Assembly (NCBI RefSeq): GCF_003352065.1
Contig: NZ_CP025803.1
Span: forward strand, 1,302,001-1,366,000
Direction of reading: 5' to 3'
DNA: 64,000 nucleotides
Source: Sulfitobacter sp. SK011
GTDB taxonomy: Bacteria; Pseudomonadota; Alphaproteobacteria; Rhodobacterales; Rhodobacteraceae
Notes under the pieces: model-generated
What the model was told of the DNA's origin: nothing
The model's database searches: none
The model's input: only the letters and a program-made list of their open reading frames with translations
Part shown: positions 26,353-34,855 of the stretch, piece by piece
Layout of the letters: the number at the start of each line of letters is the position of its first letter
Position numbering within the stretch: position 1 is the first letter of the stretch
Translations under genes and position numbers: made by a program

Positions 26353-28031
26353 CCAATCCCCGCCACAACACCCGCGACATCTTTCCTGCGACGGGTAACA
26401 AGCTCATTGCGAAAAGTTGGATGACCGAAGCCCCAATGCGGATGCTGATGAACAATCTGCACCCGGATGTCGCTGAAAACCCTCATGAATTGGTGGTTTA
26501 TGGCGGCATTGGGCGCGCCGCGCGCACGTGGAAGGATTTCGACCAGATTGTCGCCGCTCTGACCGATCTGGAGGGCGATGAGACGCTGTTGGTGCAGTCA
26601 GGTAAGCCTGTGGGCGTGTTCAAAACCCATGAAAATGCACCTAGGGTATTGATTGCAAACAGCAATCTGGTGCCGCACTGGGCCAATTGGGATCACTTTA
26701 ACGAACTCGATAAACGTGGGCTTGCGATGTACGGCCAGATGACTGCGGGATCGTGGATTTACATTGGAACTCAAGGCATTGTGCAGGGAACTTACGAAAC
26801 CTTTGTCGAGGCTGGGCGGCAGCATTACGATGGCGATTTGACCGGAAAATGGATCCTGACCGGGGGTCTTGGCGGCATGGGCGGCGCACAGCCTTTGGCG
26901 GCCGTCATGGCCGGTGCTTGCTGTCTGGCGGTGGAATGTAACCCTGATTCAATCGACTTTCGACTGCGGACGAAATACCTCGATGAAAAGGCCGAGACGC
27001 TGGACGAAGCACTGGCGATGATCGAAAAATGGACAGCGGCGGGCGAGGCCAAGTCGGTTGGCTTGCTGGGCAACGCCGCGGATGTTTTTCCTGAGCTGGC
27101 GGCACGCATGGGAAATGGCGGCATCCGCCCCGACATGGTGACGGACCAGACATCGGCGCATGACCCCCTGAACGGCTATCTGCCCCAAGGCTGGACGATG
27201 GGCCAGTGGCGCGCCAAGCGCGAGAGCGATCCCAAAGCGGTGGAGAAGGCGGCCCGCGCGTCGATGAAAACCCACGTCGCTGCAATGGTCGAGTTTTGGA
27301 ACGCAGGTGTGCCGACGCTGGATTATGGCAACAACATCCGACAGGTGGCGCTGGATGAGGGCCTGGAAAACGCTTTTGCGTTCCCCGGATTTGTACCGGC
27401 CTATATTCGTCCGCTCTTTTGCCGGGGCGTAGGCCCGTTCCGCTGGGCGGCGCTGTCTGGCGACCCGGAGGACATTTACAAGACCGACCAAAAAGTCAAA
27501 GAACTGATCCCCGATGACGCGCATCTGCACAAATGGCTCGATATGGCGCGCGAAAGGATCAGTTTTCAGGGGCTACCTGCTCGGATTTGCTGGGTGGGAT
27601 TGGGCCTGCGCGACAAACTGGGACTGGCCTTCAACGAAATGGTCCGCACCGGCGAACTTAGCGCTCCGATCGTTATCGGTCGGGACCATCTGGATTCCGG
27701 CTCCGTGGCCAGCCCGAACCGCGAAACCGAAGCCATGAAAGACGGCAGCGATGCGGTCAGCGACTGGCCGCTGCTGAATGCACTGTTGAACACCGCGTCG
27801 GGGGCCACATGGGTCTCGCTGCACCATGGTGGCGGCGTTGGCATGGGGTTCAGCCAGCATTCGGGCATGGTGATCTGTTGTGATGGAACCGAAGAAGCCG
27901 ACAAACGGATCGCACGGGTGCTGTGGAATGACCCGGCAACCGGCGTGATGCGGCACGCGGACGCGGGGTATGATATCGCCCTTGATTGTGCGCGTGAAAA
28001 CGGGCTGAATTTGCCGGGTATTTTGGGGTAG
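26349..28031 (+). CDS. hutU: urocanate hydratase
   Basis: 560 residues. Characteristic segments are [34 protein letters not shown] (NAD-binding) and the late [17 protein letters not shown] and [15 protein letters not shown]. It converts urocanate to imidazolone-propanoate using tightly bound NAD+. It overlaps hutG and lies four bases before the Rieske oxygenase gene. Confidence 0.96.
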   Translation: MTNPRHNTRDIFPATGNKLIAKSWMTEAPMRMLMNNLHPDVAENPHELVVYGGIGRAARTWKDFDQIVAALTDLEGDETLLVQSGKPVGVFKTHENAPRVLIANSNLVPHWANWDHFNELDKRGLAMYGQMTAGSWIYIGTQGIVQGTYETFVEAGRQHYDGDLTGKWILTGGLGGMGGAQPLAAVMAGACCLAVECNPDSIDFRLRTKYLDEKAETLDEALAMIEKWTAAGEAKSVGLLGNAADVFPELAARMGNGGIRPDMVTDQTSAHDPLNGYLPQGWTMGQWRAKRESDPKAVEKAARASMKTHVAAMVEFWNAGVPTLDYGNNIRQVALDEGLENAFAFPGFVPAYIRPLFCRGVGPFRWAALSGDPEDIYKTDQKVKELIPDDAHLHKWLDMARERISFQGLPARICWVGLGLRDKLGLAFNEMVRTGELSAPIVIGRDHLDSGSVASPNRETEAMKDGSDAVSDWPLLNALLNTASGATWVSLHHGGGVGMGFSQHSGMVICCDGTEEADKRIARVLWNDPATGVMRHADAGYDIALDCARENGLNLPGILG

Positions 28032-28035
28032 TTAA

Positions 28036-29073
28036 ATGTTTCTGAACAATGCGTGGTATGTGGCGGCGTGGGACCACGAAATTGGCCGTGACCTGACACA
28101 AATCACCGTTTTGGGCCGAAACGTCTGCATCTTCCGCACCCAAGGCGGCGATATTGTTGCCCTTGATGATGCCTGCCCGCATCGCAAGTTGCCGCTTAGC
28201 ATGGGTCGGATCAAAGGTGACACTGTCGAATGCGGCTATCATGGGCTGACGTTTGATTGCGTTGGCCAGTGTGTCTGGGCACCCGGCGGACGGATCCCGT
28301 CAGAGGCGCGTGTACATGCCTATCCCACCCATGAGAAATACGGGCTGGTCTGGATATGGATGGGCAATCCGGTGCTGGCCGATCCAGAGGAAATCTTTGA
28401 GATCGCCAACTGGGGTGATCCGGCCTGGGGCATCAATCGCGGTGAAGCGATGGAGCTGGACTGCAATTATCTGCTGATGTGTGACAACCTGCTGGATCCA
28501 ACCCATGTGGCCTGGGTCCATGGCAGCAGCTTTGGTCAGGCAGCCACCAAAGACACGCCACTGCGGGTGACAAAGACTGATCAAGGCGTCATCGTGCATC
28601 GCTGGATGCTGGATGTGGAACCGGCCCCTTTTTATAAAAAGGTCATTGCGTTCAAGGGCAATTGCGACCGCTTGCAACATTACGAGGTGCGCTATCCCAG
28701 TCACGCATTGATCCGCGCTGTGTTCACCCCGGCGGGTACCGGCGGGCCGGATGGGCCGCTGGATGCCGATACCTTTATCATGGACAGCTATAATTTCATG
28801 ACACCGACCACGGCCGGAAAAACCCGCTACTATTGGTTCCAGCTGCGCAATATTCGGCCCAATGACGCAGCGCTCAGCCAGATGATGAGCGAAGATGTGC
28901 AGCACGCATTTGAAGAAGACCGCGCGGTGTTGAATGCCGTTCAAAAAGGCATGAGCACCAAGACCAGCCCGCACATCGACCTGCCAATCGACGGTGGCCA
29001 ATTGCGGTTTCGACGCCAGCTGGAGGCGATGATCGCCGAAGAAGCTGCCGTCGATGCGGCGATGGCCAGGTGA
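28036..29073 (+). CDS. Rieske non-haem iron oxygenase, VanA-like, at end of hut operon
   Basis: 345 residues. The Rieske [2Fe-2S] site is C47-P-H49 and C66-X2-H69 (in ACPHRK and CGYHGLTFD), and the mononuclear iron site is D154...H157...H162 in NLLDPTHVAWVH. This is the vanillate-O-demethylase oxygenase (VanA) class, which usually demethylates or hydroxylates aromatic and heteroaromatic rings. No reductase partner is beside it. It begins four bases after the hutU stop with GGGGTAG upstream, so it is co-expressed with histidine degradation; a role on a histidine- or imidazole-derived compound is inferred. The substrate is unknown. Confidence 0.88.
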   Translation: MFLNNAWYVAAWDHEIGRDLTQITVLGRNVCIFRTQGGDIVALDDACPHRKLPLSMGRIKGDTVECGYHGLTFDCVGQCVWAPGGRIPSEARVHAYPTHEKYGLVWIWMGNPVLADPEEIFEIANWGDPAWGINRGEAMELDCNYLLMCDNLLDPTHVAWVHGSSFGQAATKDTPLRVTKTDQGVIVHRWMLDVEPAPFYKKVIAFKGNCDRLQHYEVRYPSHALIRAVFTPAGTGGPDGPLDADTFIMDSYNFMTPTTAGKTRYYWFQLRNIRPNDAALSQMMSEDVQHAFEEDRAVLNAVQKGMSTKTSPHIDLPIDGGQLRFRRQLEAMIAEEAAVDAAMAR

Positions 29074-29622
29074 ACGGCACTGTCGCGCGGTAAAAACTTG
29101 GTCAGATTTCGGGCCGGTTCAAAGGTTTTTTACTTTCCAGGTCCCCGAACGAGATATGATTGCGATCAGAAAAATCCTGCCGCGTTTTGCAGACAAAGAT
29201 CGCCAGAATCCTATGATTTCTTTAACGGAATCAGTCTAACTCGGTCCCTTGCCGCTCATCTTGGGGAACCTAAATTTTGAGTGTCTGATGATCAGGAGGC
29301 AAGTTTCCGCCAACGCGGGTGCCATCAATTGCGCAAATTCAAGCCGCAACCTATGATTTTTATAATAAAATGTGACGCCGAGGGGGCTCGGTGCGGGTAT
29401 GGTAACTGGGGATTTAAGAATTTCTTGATAAAGCAGAGTCTTGGCAATGCCGGGCGGTTGGTCCTTGCATCGTCAGGGCCCTCTTTTTGATTTTCCAAAC
29501 CACAGATTAACGATTGCACGGTTACAGCATAAAGCCTCTTGGGCTCCACACTATCGACACATCATGGCCTAAATTCTATGGGAATTTCAGAACGTAATCT
29601 GAAACTAGACAGAGGATGACAA
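29074..29622. other. gene-free AT-richer stretch after the hut operon
   Basis: 549 bases. Short frames here look like noise. It contains the probable promoter for the protease gene at 29623 and the inverted repeat at 29585-29604. No terminator with a clear T-tract is seen for the hut run; a CCGAGGGGGCTCGG hairpin near 29,373-29,386 lacks one. Confidence 0.5.
29585..29604. promoter_or_regulatory. perfect inverted repeat before the BTLCP protease gene
   Basis: TTTCAGAACGTAATCTGAAA: seven-base arms around a six-base spacer, ending 18 bases before the ATG at 29623. Size and symmetry suit a dimeric repressor operator; it overlaps the region that would be the 5' leader or promoter. No regulator gene is adjacent. 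Confidence 0.4.
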
Positions 29623-30363
29623 ATGATCGGCGATGTCTGCAAAACCCACGGCCATCAAAGTCTTTGGCCGTTCGGCCGCTTTGCACGCCAGTCGTCGAAC
29701 TCTGTCAGCCCAGAAAAGTCCGGTGTATTTTCGTCATTGACCCGTGAACTCAAAAAGAGTGTTGCGCGGGCAATTTTCGTTTTGGCTTCTTGGCTTTGCC
29801 TCATTAGTTTTTCACCTGCCTATGCGGCCGGCAACAACAGCCCGTTTCTTGTCCCGCAAAGTTCAATTTCTGCACCGGCCGGGTTTTCGGGCCTGTGTTC
29901 AAAGTACAGCTGGGTCTGTGCCTCTACTGGCCAGGCGCGGATAAGCGACGGGGCATTGCTTCGTTTGGCCAAGGACATCAACGACAAGGTAAACCGGCAA
30001 ACCCCTACGATCGAAGACCGCGTGCAATACGGACGAGACGAACACTGGGCTTTACCGACTGCGCGTGGCGGTGATTGCGAGGACTTTGTCCTGCTCAAGA
30101 AGAAAACCCTGATCGAGCACGGCGTACCCTCATCAAACTTATTGATCGCGACAGTTCTCGATCGTCGCCTGCAAAGCCATGCAGTACTGGTCTTGCGCAC
30201 GTCGAAGGGCGACTTGGTACTGGACAATCTGAACAAGAAAATCCGTCCGTGGAAGAAAACTGGCTACACTTTTCTGAAGTTGCAAAACCCCGCGTCGCTT
30301 GGCACCTGGCATGCAGTGCTGGCAGGCGGGGTCATTAATGAGAGCCCCACGGCGTCAAAATAA
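29623..30363 (+). CDS. exported transglutaminase-like cysteine protease (BTLCP, LapG-like)
   Basis: 246 residues. A long basic N-terminus is followed by a hydrophobic segment (about 47-66) ending SPAYAAG, so it is probably exported. The catalytic triad of the family is visible: C152 in GGDCEDFVLLKK, H186 in QSHAVLVL and D201 in LVLDNL, spaced as in LapG-type proteases. Those enzymes clip large adhesins in the periplasm under c-di-GMP control. The usual LapD partner and giant adhesin are not in the window. ATG 29623 has AGAGGA upstream; a TTG at 29737 would remove the odd N-terminus. A strong terminator follows. Confidence 0.82.
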   Translation: MIGDVCKTHGHQSLWPFGRFARQSSNSVSPEKSGVFSSLTRELKKSVARAIFVLASWLCLISFSPAYAAGNNSPFLVPQSSISAPAGFSGLCSKYSWVCASTGQARISDGALLRLAKDINDKVNRQTPTIEDRVQYGRDEHWALPTARGGDCEDFVLLKKKTLIEHGVPSSNLLIATVLDRRLQSHAVLVLRTSKGDLVLDNLNKKIRPWKKTGYTFLKLQNPASLGTWHAVLAGGVINESPTASK

Positions 30364-30396
30364 CAGCCTGAAGATTTTGCACCGGATAATAATAAG

Positions 30397-30434
30397 ATAG
30401 GAGGGAGCCATAGGTGGCTCCCTCCTATTTTCTT
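30397..30434 (+). terminator. intrinsic terminator after BTLCP gene
   Basis: A perfect 14-base-pair stem (30397-30410 with 30415-30428, core GGAGGGAGCC) around loop TAGG, followed by TTTCTT. It lies about 35 bases after the stop and also faces the convergent repeat-protein gene, so it may work both ways. Confidence 0.85.
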
Positions 30435-30575
30435 GGCATCTGTCAAAGACCCGGTCCCGAATGTATCTCAATCCACACAGGCCATCGATCCTGACCTGAG
30501 AAAGCGCTGTGACTTAGCAGTTGGATTGCCAATTATGGCCTCCGAACAAGGGTAAGGTGTCAGGTATTGCAGCGG

Positions 30576-31160
30576 TTAGCCGCGATCGTCCCGTTCTTCG
30601 CCGCCGCGCTTTTTACCACCGTGCTTCTTTTGACCATGTTCTTTACCGTCGCGCTCCTTATCACCACGCTCTTTACCGTCGCGCTCCTTTTCACCGTGCT
30701 CTTTACCGTCGCGCTCCTTTTCACCGCGCTCTTCACCGTCACGCTCCTTTTCACCGCGCTCTTCACCGTCACGCTCTTTTTCATCACGTTCTTCGCCGCC
30801 TTCGTCGCCACCGCCTTCGTTGTTGTCGCCACCGCCGTTGTTGCCACCGCCGCCGTTGTTGCCGCCGCCATCGTCACCTTTCGGTCCGGTGTCATCATTG
30901 CGAATTGACGTTATGTCGATGGATGCTGTGGGGGCGTCGGTCAAAGCCAAGGCGGCTTCAGGGCAGGACAAGAACATACGCTTCAAAATGTCTGCGAAAT
31001 CAGGCCGCAATTTAACGCGCTGAACAAAGCTGGCTGGAAGCTGATCAAGTTCACACATGTTGTACTGCTGTTGCGCCTGAGAGGCATTCGGTGCGCTGCT
31101 GGCGAAGGCGACCAAACTTGCAATAGCGACTGTTGTTTTCAAAAATACTGAGTATTTCAT
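30576..31160 (-). CDS. secreted protein with charged decapeptide repeats
   Basis: 194 residues. Signal peptide (MKYSVFLKTTVAIASLVAFASS...SQA), then a folded-looking part of about 60 residues with two Cys (C36 and C66, possibly paired) and LPASFVQRVKLRPDFADILKRMFLSC, then a Gly/Asn-rich linker, then about six decapeptides of the type GEERGEKERD rich in Glu, Lys, Arg and His. AAGGAG precedes the ATG. I do not recognise the family. The tail should be disordered and strongly charged and might bind polyanions, metals or mineral surfaces. It converges with the exported protease at 29623. Confidence 0.7.
   Translation of the reverse strand: MKYSVFLKTTVAIASLVAFASSAPNASQAQQQYNMCELDQLPASFVQRVKLRPDFADILKRMFLSCPEAALALTDAPTASIDITSIRNDDTGPKGDDGGGNNGGGGNNGGGDNNEGGGDEGGEERDEKERDGEERGEKERDGEERGEKERDGKEHGEKERDGKERGDKERDGKEHGQKKHGGKKRGGEERDDRG
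30616..30795. repeat. 30-bp tandem repeat array inside coding sequence
   Basis: About six copies of a 30-base unit, best seen as the recurring ACCGTC(G/A)CGCTC every 30 bases at 30645, 30675, 30705, 30735 and 30765. Inner copies are nearly identical, outer copies diverge. The period is a multiple of three, so copy changes keep the decapeptide frame of the protein at 30576-31160. Confidence 0.85.
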
Positions 31161-32405
31161 GAATAGTTACTCCTTAAACTGGTTACTAAAAAATCGTTCT
31201 TAAATTTGGAACAACAACTCCAAACACTGTAAGCGAGGGTGAACCTTTGTATGTTAAAGTCAAGAATCCGGCTCATTTGCGCCTCATTGTTGACACAATG
31301 CCGAATTGATAGCGCCATTTATTCCGTATTGAGTATGATTACATTGATCCAGGCAATTCAAAGTAGAGTGCCTAAATTTAGTTAAACTTAGAGTTGGTAA
31401 GCCCATTTTCAGCAGACGAATCAGCAATCAGTACTCTTGAGGTCTGCAAATTTAATGTGACCCTGAGCTTTGCCATCGATCGTTCAGCATGGCCTGAAAC
31501 CCGGCGTAATAGCTGGGATTCACTTGGCGTATCAGATGTCTTACAGCAACCTAAGATGAGCGTAAATTACTGAAATTATTATGAATTTATTGAATTTTAC
31601 CAGTCATAGCACAACAGTTGAGCCTCCACTACTTCAGCATTTTGCTCTGTTAGATCAGAGGTCTTTTCGGATCACTGCTGCGATACAGCGAAGATCTTGA
31701 TGCCTGCAATTAACCCGCCGAACGGTCAGCCTTGGGCAGCACTGCACTATCGATCGATTGCAACATCCAACCCGCCTGAAAGGGCTGGTCGCTGGATTGT
31801 ATTTGGTCAGTCAACAAATTGTTTCTAACAAATTCGTCGACATAATTTTGCCACAAGTTAATCTTTACCGTGAAGCAACGCGACCGCACAGAAATCCCCA
31901 TTTTCAAAATCATGGTGGCCTTCACGTGCGCGCGTTGCCTCACGAGACACAATGGAGCCAAGATAGGGCGGCCAATGGATTTCAACTGCCTAGGTTTCAG
32001 GCGCATCGCAACCACCCCAATTTGGTGCATCGCACCGCTGCGCCCCATATGTGACGCAGCACTCAACGCGGCAATCTGCCACTTGGTCTTTTCCTGACCG
32101 CTGAAAGGAAATCACCCAGCAATCGTCAGACAGCGGCGCACATGGACAAAAAGCTAAGGGGAATGAAGGCGCTAGAAACGACGAAACCCACGACAGGCGA
32201 AATGACGCCGCCTGAGAGAGTATCGAGGTGGGTTGCAGCGATGAACAGCGCGCCGCCAACAACACTCAACCGCCTGCATTGTATATAGATCGTTTGAAAT
32301 AAGATCCGAGCCAAACGGGCGCGGCAAATGCGAGTGCGGCAAAATCGTACGGATTAGATTTTGCCCTGTCTTTCACTTTCCACGCGCTAAGTTATTGAAA
32401 GGAAA
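31161..32405. other. gene-poor region between repeat protein and tRNA-Cys
   Basis: About 1.25 kb with lower GC at 31,160-31,700. Frames of up to about 118 codons occur at 31,710-32,066 on both strands but overlap one another, lack ribosome sites and resemble nothing I know. A TTG-started minus frame at 32,126-32,314 reads like two membrane spans (LSVVGGALFIAATHLDTLSG...) and could be the remnant of a lost membrane protein. No transposase, terminal repeat or attachment-site copy is visible. Confidence 0.45.
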
Positions 32406-32479
32406 TGGAGGCGAGTAGGAGAATCGAACTCCTGTACACGGATTTGCAATCCGCTGCGTAACCACTCCGCCAACTCGCC
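32406..32479 (-). tRNA. tRNA-Cys (anticodon GCA)
   Basis: Read on the minus strand the 74-base segment starts GGCGAGT and ends ACTCGCC-T-CCA, giving a seven-pair acceptor stem with encoded CCA. The anticodon arm CGGAT-TGCAA-ATCCG carries GCA, and the T arm contains GTTCGATTC. All cloverleaf parts are present. It is the only RNA gene found and marks the edge of the gene-poor stretch. Confidence 0.95.
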
Positions 32480-32644
32480 ATCTGTGGTTGGCGCACTGCT
32501 ATCCGATCATTGTGACGCCCGCAAGACCCAGCTTCGCGCGTCACAGGGCCTGGGCGCGTGTGAAAATGGTGACGGGCCGTTGATGCTTGGCGCGCGATGT
32601 GGCACATCTGTTCGTAACAGAATCTGAACGGATGAGTTTAGCTG

Positions 32645-33298
32645 ATGACTGATTTCACAACCCGCCGCACAATGATGGTCGACACGCAGGTGCGTCCATC
32701 GGATGTTACCAAATTTCCGATCATTGATGCGATGTTAACCGTGTGTCGCGAAGACTTTGTGCCCGCGATGCAGCGCGAGGCGGCCTATATGGGTGAGAAC
32801 CTTGATCTGGGATCAGGGCGGGTGCTGCTTGAACCACGCACATTGGCCAAGATGCTAGACGCATTGGCGGTCACAAATGACGAAATGGTGCTCGATATCG
32901 GATGTGCGATGGGATATTCGGCAGCCGTCATTGCGCATATGGCTGAGGCGGTGATTGCCGTTGAAGAAGACGAAACCATGGCTGCGGAAGCGGTTGAGGC
33001 ATTGGCTGCGGCAGGCGCAGACAATGTCGTTGTTCATGTCGGACCTCTGAGTGACGGCGCGCCGCAGCACGGGCCATATGATGTGATCATCATTCAGGGT
33101 GGCGTTGCAGAAGTGCCAGACACAATCAAGGATCAGCTCAAGGATGGGGGCCGGATTGCCGCCCTCTTTATGCAAGGTGCATTGGGTGAAGTAAGGATTG
33201 GCTACAAGCGTGGCACACAGATCAGTTGGCGTGCTGCGTTTAATGCGGGCGCACCGGTTCTGGCAGGCTTTGAACGGCAGGTTGCGTTTCAACTTTAA
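32645..33298 (+). CDS. PIMT-family (protein-L-isoaspartate) methyltransferase-like protein
   Basis: 217 residues. SAM-binding motif I is VLDIGCAMGYSAAV at about residues 79-92, preceded by the PIMT-type region RVLLEPRTLAKMLDAL, and later YDVIIIQGGVAEVPD. The classic PIMT substrate-site segment (GTSIS-like) is altered, as in the alphaproteobacterial paralog that sits before tolC. Repair of isoaspartyl residues is therefore not certain. It is 57 bases before the TolC gene and probably co-transcribed. Confidence 0.8.
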   Translation: MTDFTTRRTMMVDTQVRPSDVTKFPIIDAMLTVCREDFVPAMQREAAYMGENLDLGSGRVLLEPRTLAKMLDALAVTNDEMVLDIGCAMGYSAAVIAHMAEAVIAVEEDETMAAEAVEALAAAGADNVVVHVGPLSDGAPQHGPYDVIIIQGGVAEVPDTIKDQLKDGGRIAALFMQGALGEVRIGYKRGTQISWRAAFNAGAPVLAGFERQVAFQL

Positions 33299-33355
33299 GC
33301 GTCCGCTCACGCGGGATTACTGTTCCTAAATTCATGTAAAAAGGTGATGCCAGTT

Positions 33356-34780
33356 ATGTCATTGACCAAAACTCTGAAGCGGGCCAGTCCCATCGTCGCG
33401 CTAAGTCTGGCGGTATTTGGTTTTGCTGTGCCACAAGTCGCCAAGGCTGATACCCTCGCCGATGCGCTGGTCGGTGCTTATACTCATTCGGGATTGCTGG
33501 AACAGAACCGTGCCTTGCTGCGTGCCGCCGACGAAGATGTGGCAATCGCGGGATCTACTTTGAAACCTGTGTTAAGTTGGTCGGCCGATCTGACGCAGAA
33601 TTTTGGGAGAACGCGTGCTGGCGGGGCAGGGTTCTCTTCATCCGTGGATAATCTTTCTGCCACCATCGGCCTGATCGGTCAGCTGTTGCTTTTTGATTTT
33701 GGGGCCAGCCAGTACCGGATTGAAGCAGCCAAGGAAACGGTTTTGGCGACCCGTGGCACGCTGCTTGACATCGAACAGATCGTTCTTTTGCGGGCTGTCC
33801 GCGCCTATATGGGGGTGATTGAAGCATCGGAATTTGTGGCGCTGCGCAACAACAACCTGCGTCTGTTGACCCAGGAACTGCGGGCCGCACGGGACCGTTT
33901 TGATGTTGGCGAAGTCACGCGGACAGATGTTGCCCTGGCCGAAGCGCAACTGGCGCAGGCCCGCAGCGGTCTGGCTGGTGCCGAAGGTGATTACCTGCGC
34001 GCCATTGAAGAATACCGCAATGCCGTGGGCCGCAAGCCTGGTCGATTGAGCGCGCCACCGCGCTTGCCCGACGTGGGCGTTGACGTTGAGGGGGCCAAAG
34101 CTTTGGCCGTGCGCCGCCATCCGTTGTTGGCCGCAGCCCAGCATCAGGTCGCTGCAGCTGAACTGCTGATCAAGGCGGGCGAGGCGGATATGGAGCCAAC
34201 TGTGTCGCTGACCGGGCGTTATGGGCTGACCGAGAACTTTGGAACCCCGAACTACAACCGTACTGGTTCGGTAGGACTAGAATTTAAGCAGACGATCTAT
34301 GGCGGTGGACAACTGTCAGCGCAGGTGCGCAAAAGCATGGCGCAACGCGATGCTCAGCGTTCCAATTTGCATGTGGTGACCCATGATATTCGTCAGGACG
34401 TTGGCAACGCCTATGCCAGTCTGGCCTCGGCACGCGCGGTTTTGGAGGCATCTGAACGTCAAATTCGCGCCGCACGCATCGCCTTTCGCGGTGTTCGGGA
34501 AGAGGCGACATTGGGCGCGCGCACAACGCTGGACGTGCTGGATGCGGAACAATCGCTGCTTGATGCGGAATCAGCGCGGGTTTCGGCGCGTTCAAATCTA
34601 TACGTCGCTGCCTACACGGTTTTGTCCGCGACAGGCCAGTTGACGGCACAGGATCTGAAATTACCGGTTCAGATCTACGATCCGGCGGCATATTATAATC
34701 TTGTAAAGGACAGTCCGGCAAAAAGATCCAGACAGGGTCAAAAACTGGATCGGGTGCTGCGCGCCCTACAAAAACAGTGA
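33356..34780 (+). CDS. tolC: TolC-family outer membrane protein
   Basis: About 474 residues. Signal peptide (SPIVALSLAVFGFAVPQVAKA) followed by DTLADALVGAYTHSGLLEQNRALLRAADEDV and the two repeated alpha-helical hairpin/beta segments of TolC; the second half has FKQTIYGGGQLSAQVRKSMAQRDAQR and GARTTLDVLDAEQSLLDAE, a strong family signature. It would be the outer-membrane duct for type I secretion or drug efflux. Start 33356 has AAAGG about eleven bases before it; ATG 33347 and GTG 33344 are alternatives. No inner-membrane partner is adjacent. Confidence 0.9.
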   Translation: MSLTKTLKRASPIVALSLAVFGFAVPQVAKADTLADALVGAYTHSGLLEQNRALLRAADEDVAIAGSTLKPVLSWSADLTQNFGRTRAGGAGFSSSVDNLSATIGLIGQLLLFDFGASQYRIEAAKETVLATRGTLLDIEQIVLLRAVRAYMGVIEASEFVALRNNNLRLLTQELRAARDRFDVGEVTRTDVALAEAQLAQARSGLAGAEGDYLRAIEEYRNAVGRKPGRLSAPPRLPDVGVDVEGAKALAVRRHPLLAAAQHQVAAAELLIKAGEADMEPTVSLTGRYGLTENFGTPNYNRTGSVGLEFKQTIYGGGQLSAQVRKSMAQRDAQRSNLHVVTHDIRQDVGNAYASLASARAVLEASERQIRAARIAFRGVREEATLGARTTLDVLDAEQSLLDAESARVSARSNLYVAAYTVLSATGQLTAQDLKLPVQIYDPAAYYNLVKDSPAKRSRQGQKLDRVLRALQKQ

Positions 34781-34855
34781 CAATTTCTCGCGCCCCATTG
34801 TGAGAATCTCTGCATCGGGTTAAACTGGGAGTTGAGGAAAGAGTGGTAAAAAAAT

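Noticed and set aside
29281-29490. 69-codon frame after the hut operon
   Set aside because: No ribosome site, atypical composition and no recognised family.
30567-30908. Open frame of 113 residues, hydrophobic and repeat-like, on the plus strand opposite the repeat protein
   Set aside because: It is the antisense of the charged repeats; the minus frame has a signal peptide, a strong ribosome site and a sensible composition.
31710-32066. 118-codon frame in the gene-poor stretch
   Set aside because: Equally long frames lie on both strands over the same bases, none has a ribosome site or a recognisable protein.
32406-32479. tRNA-Cys as an attachment site with a duplicated 3' end
   Set aside because: I looked for a second copy of the tRNA end in the 3 kb upstream and saw none, and no integrase is present.
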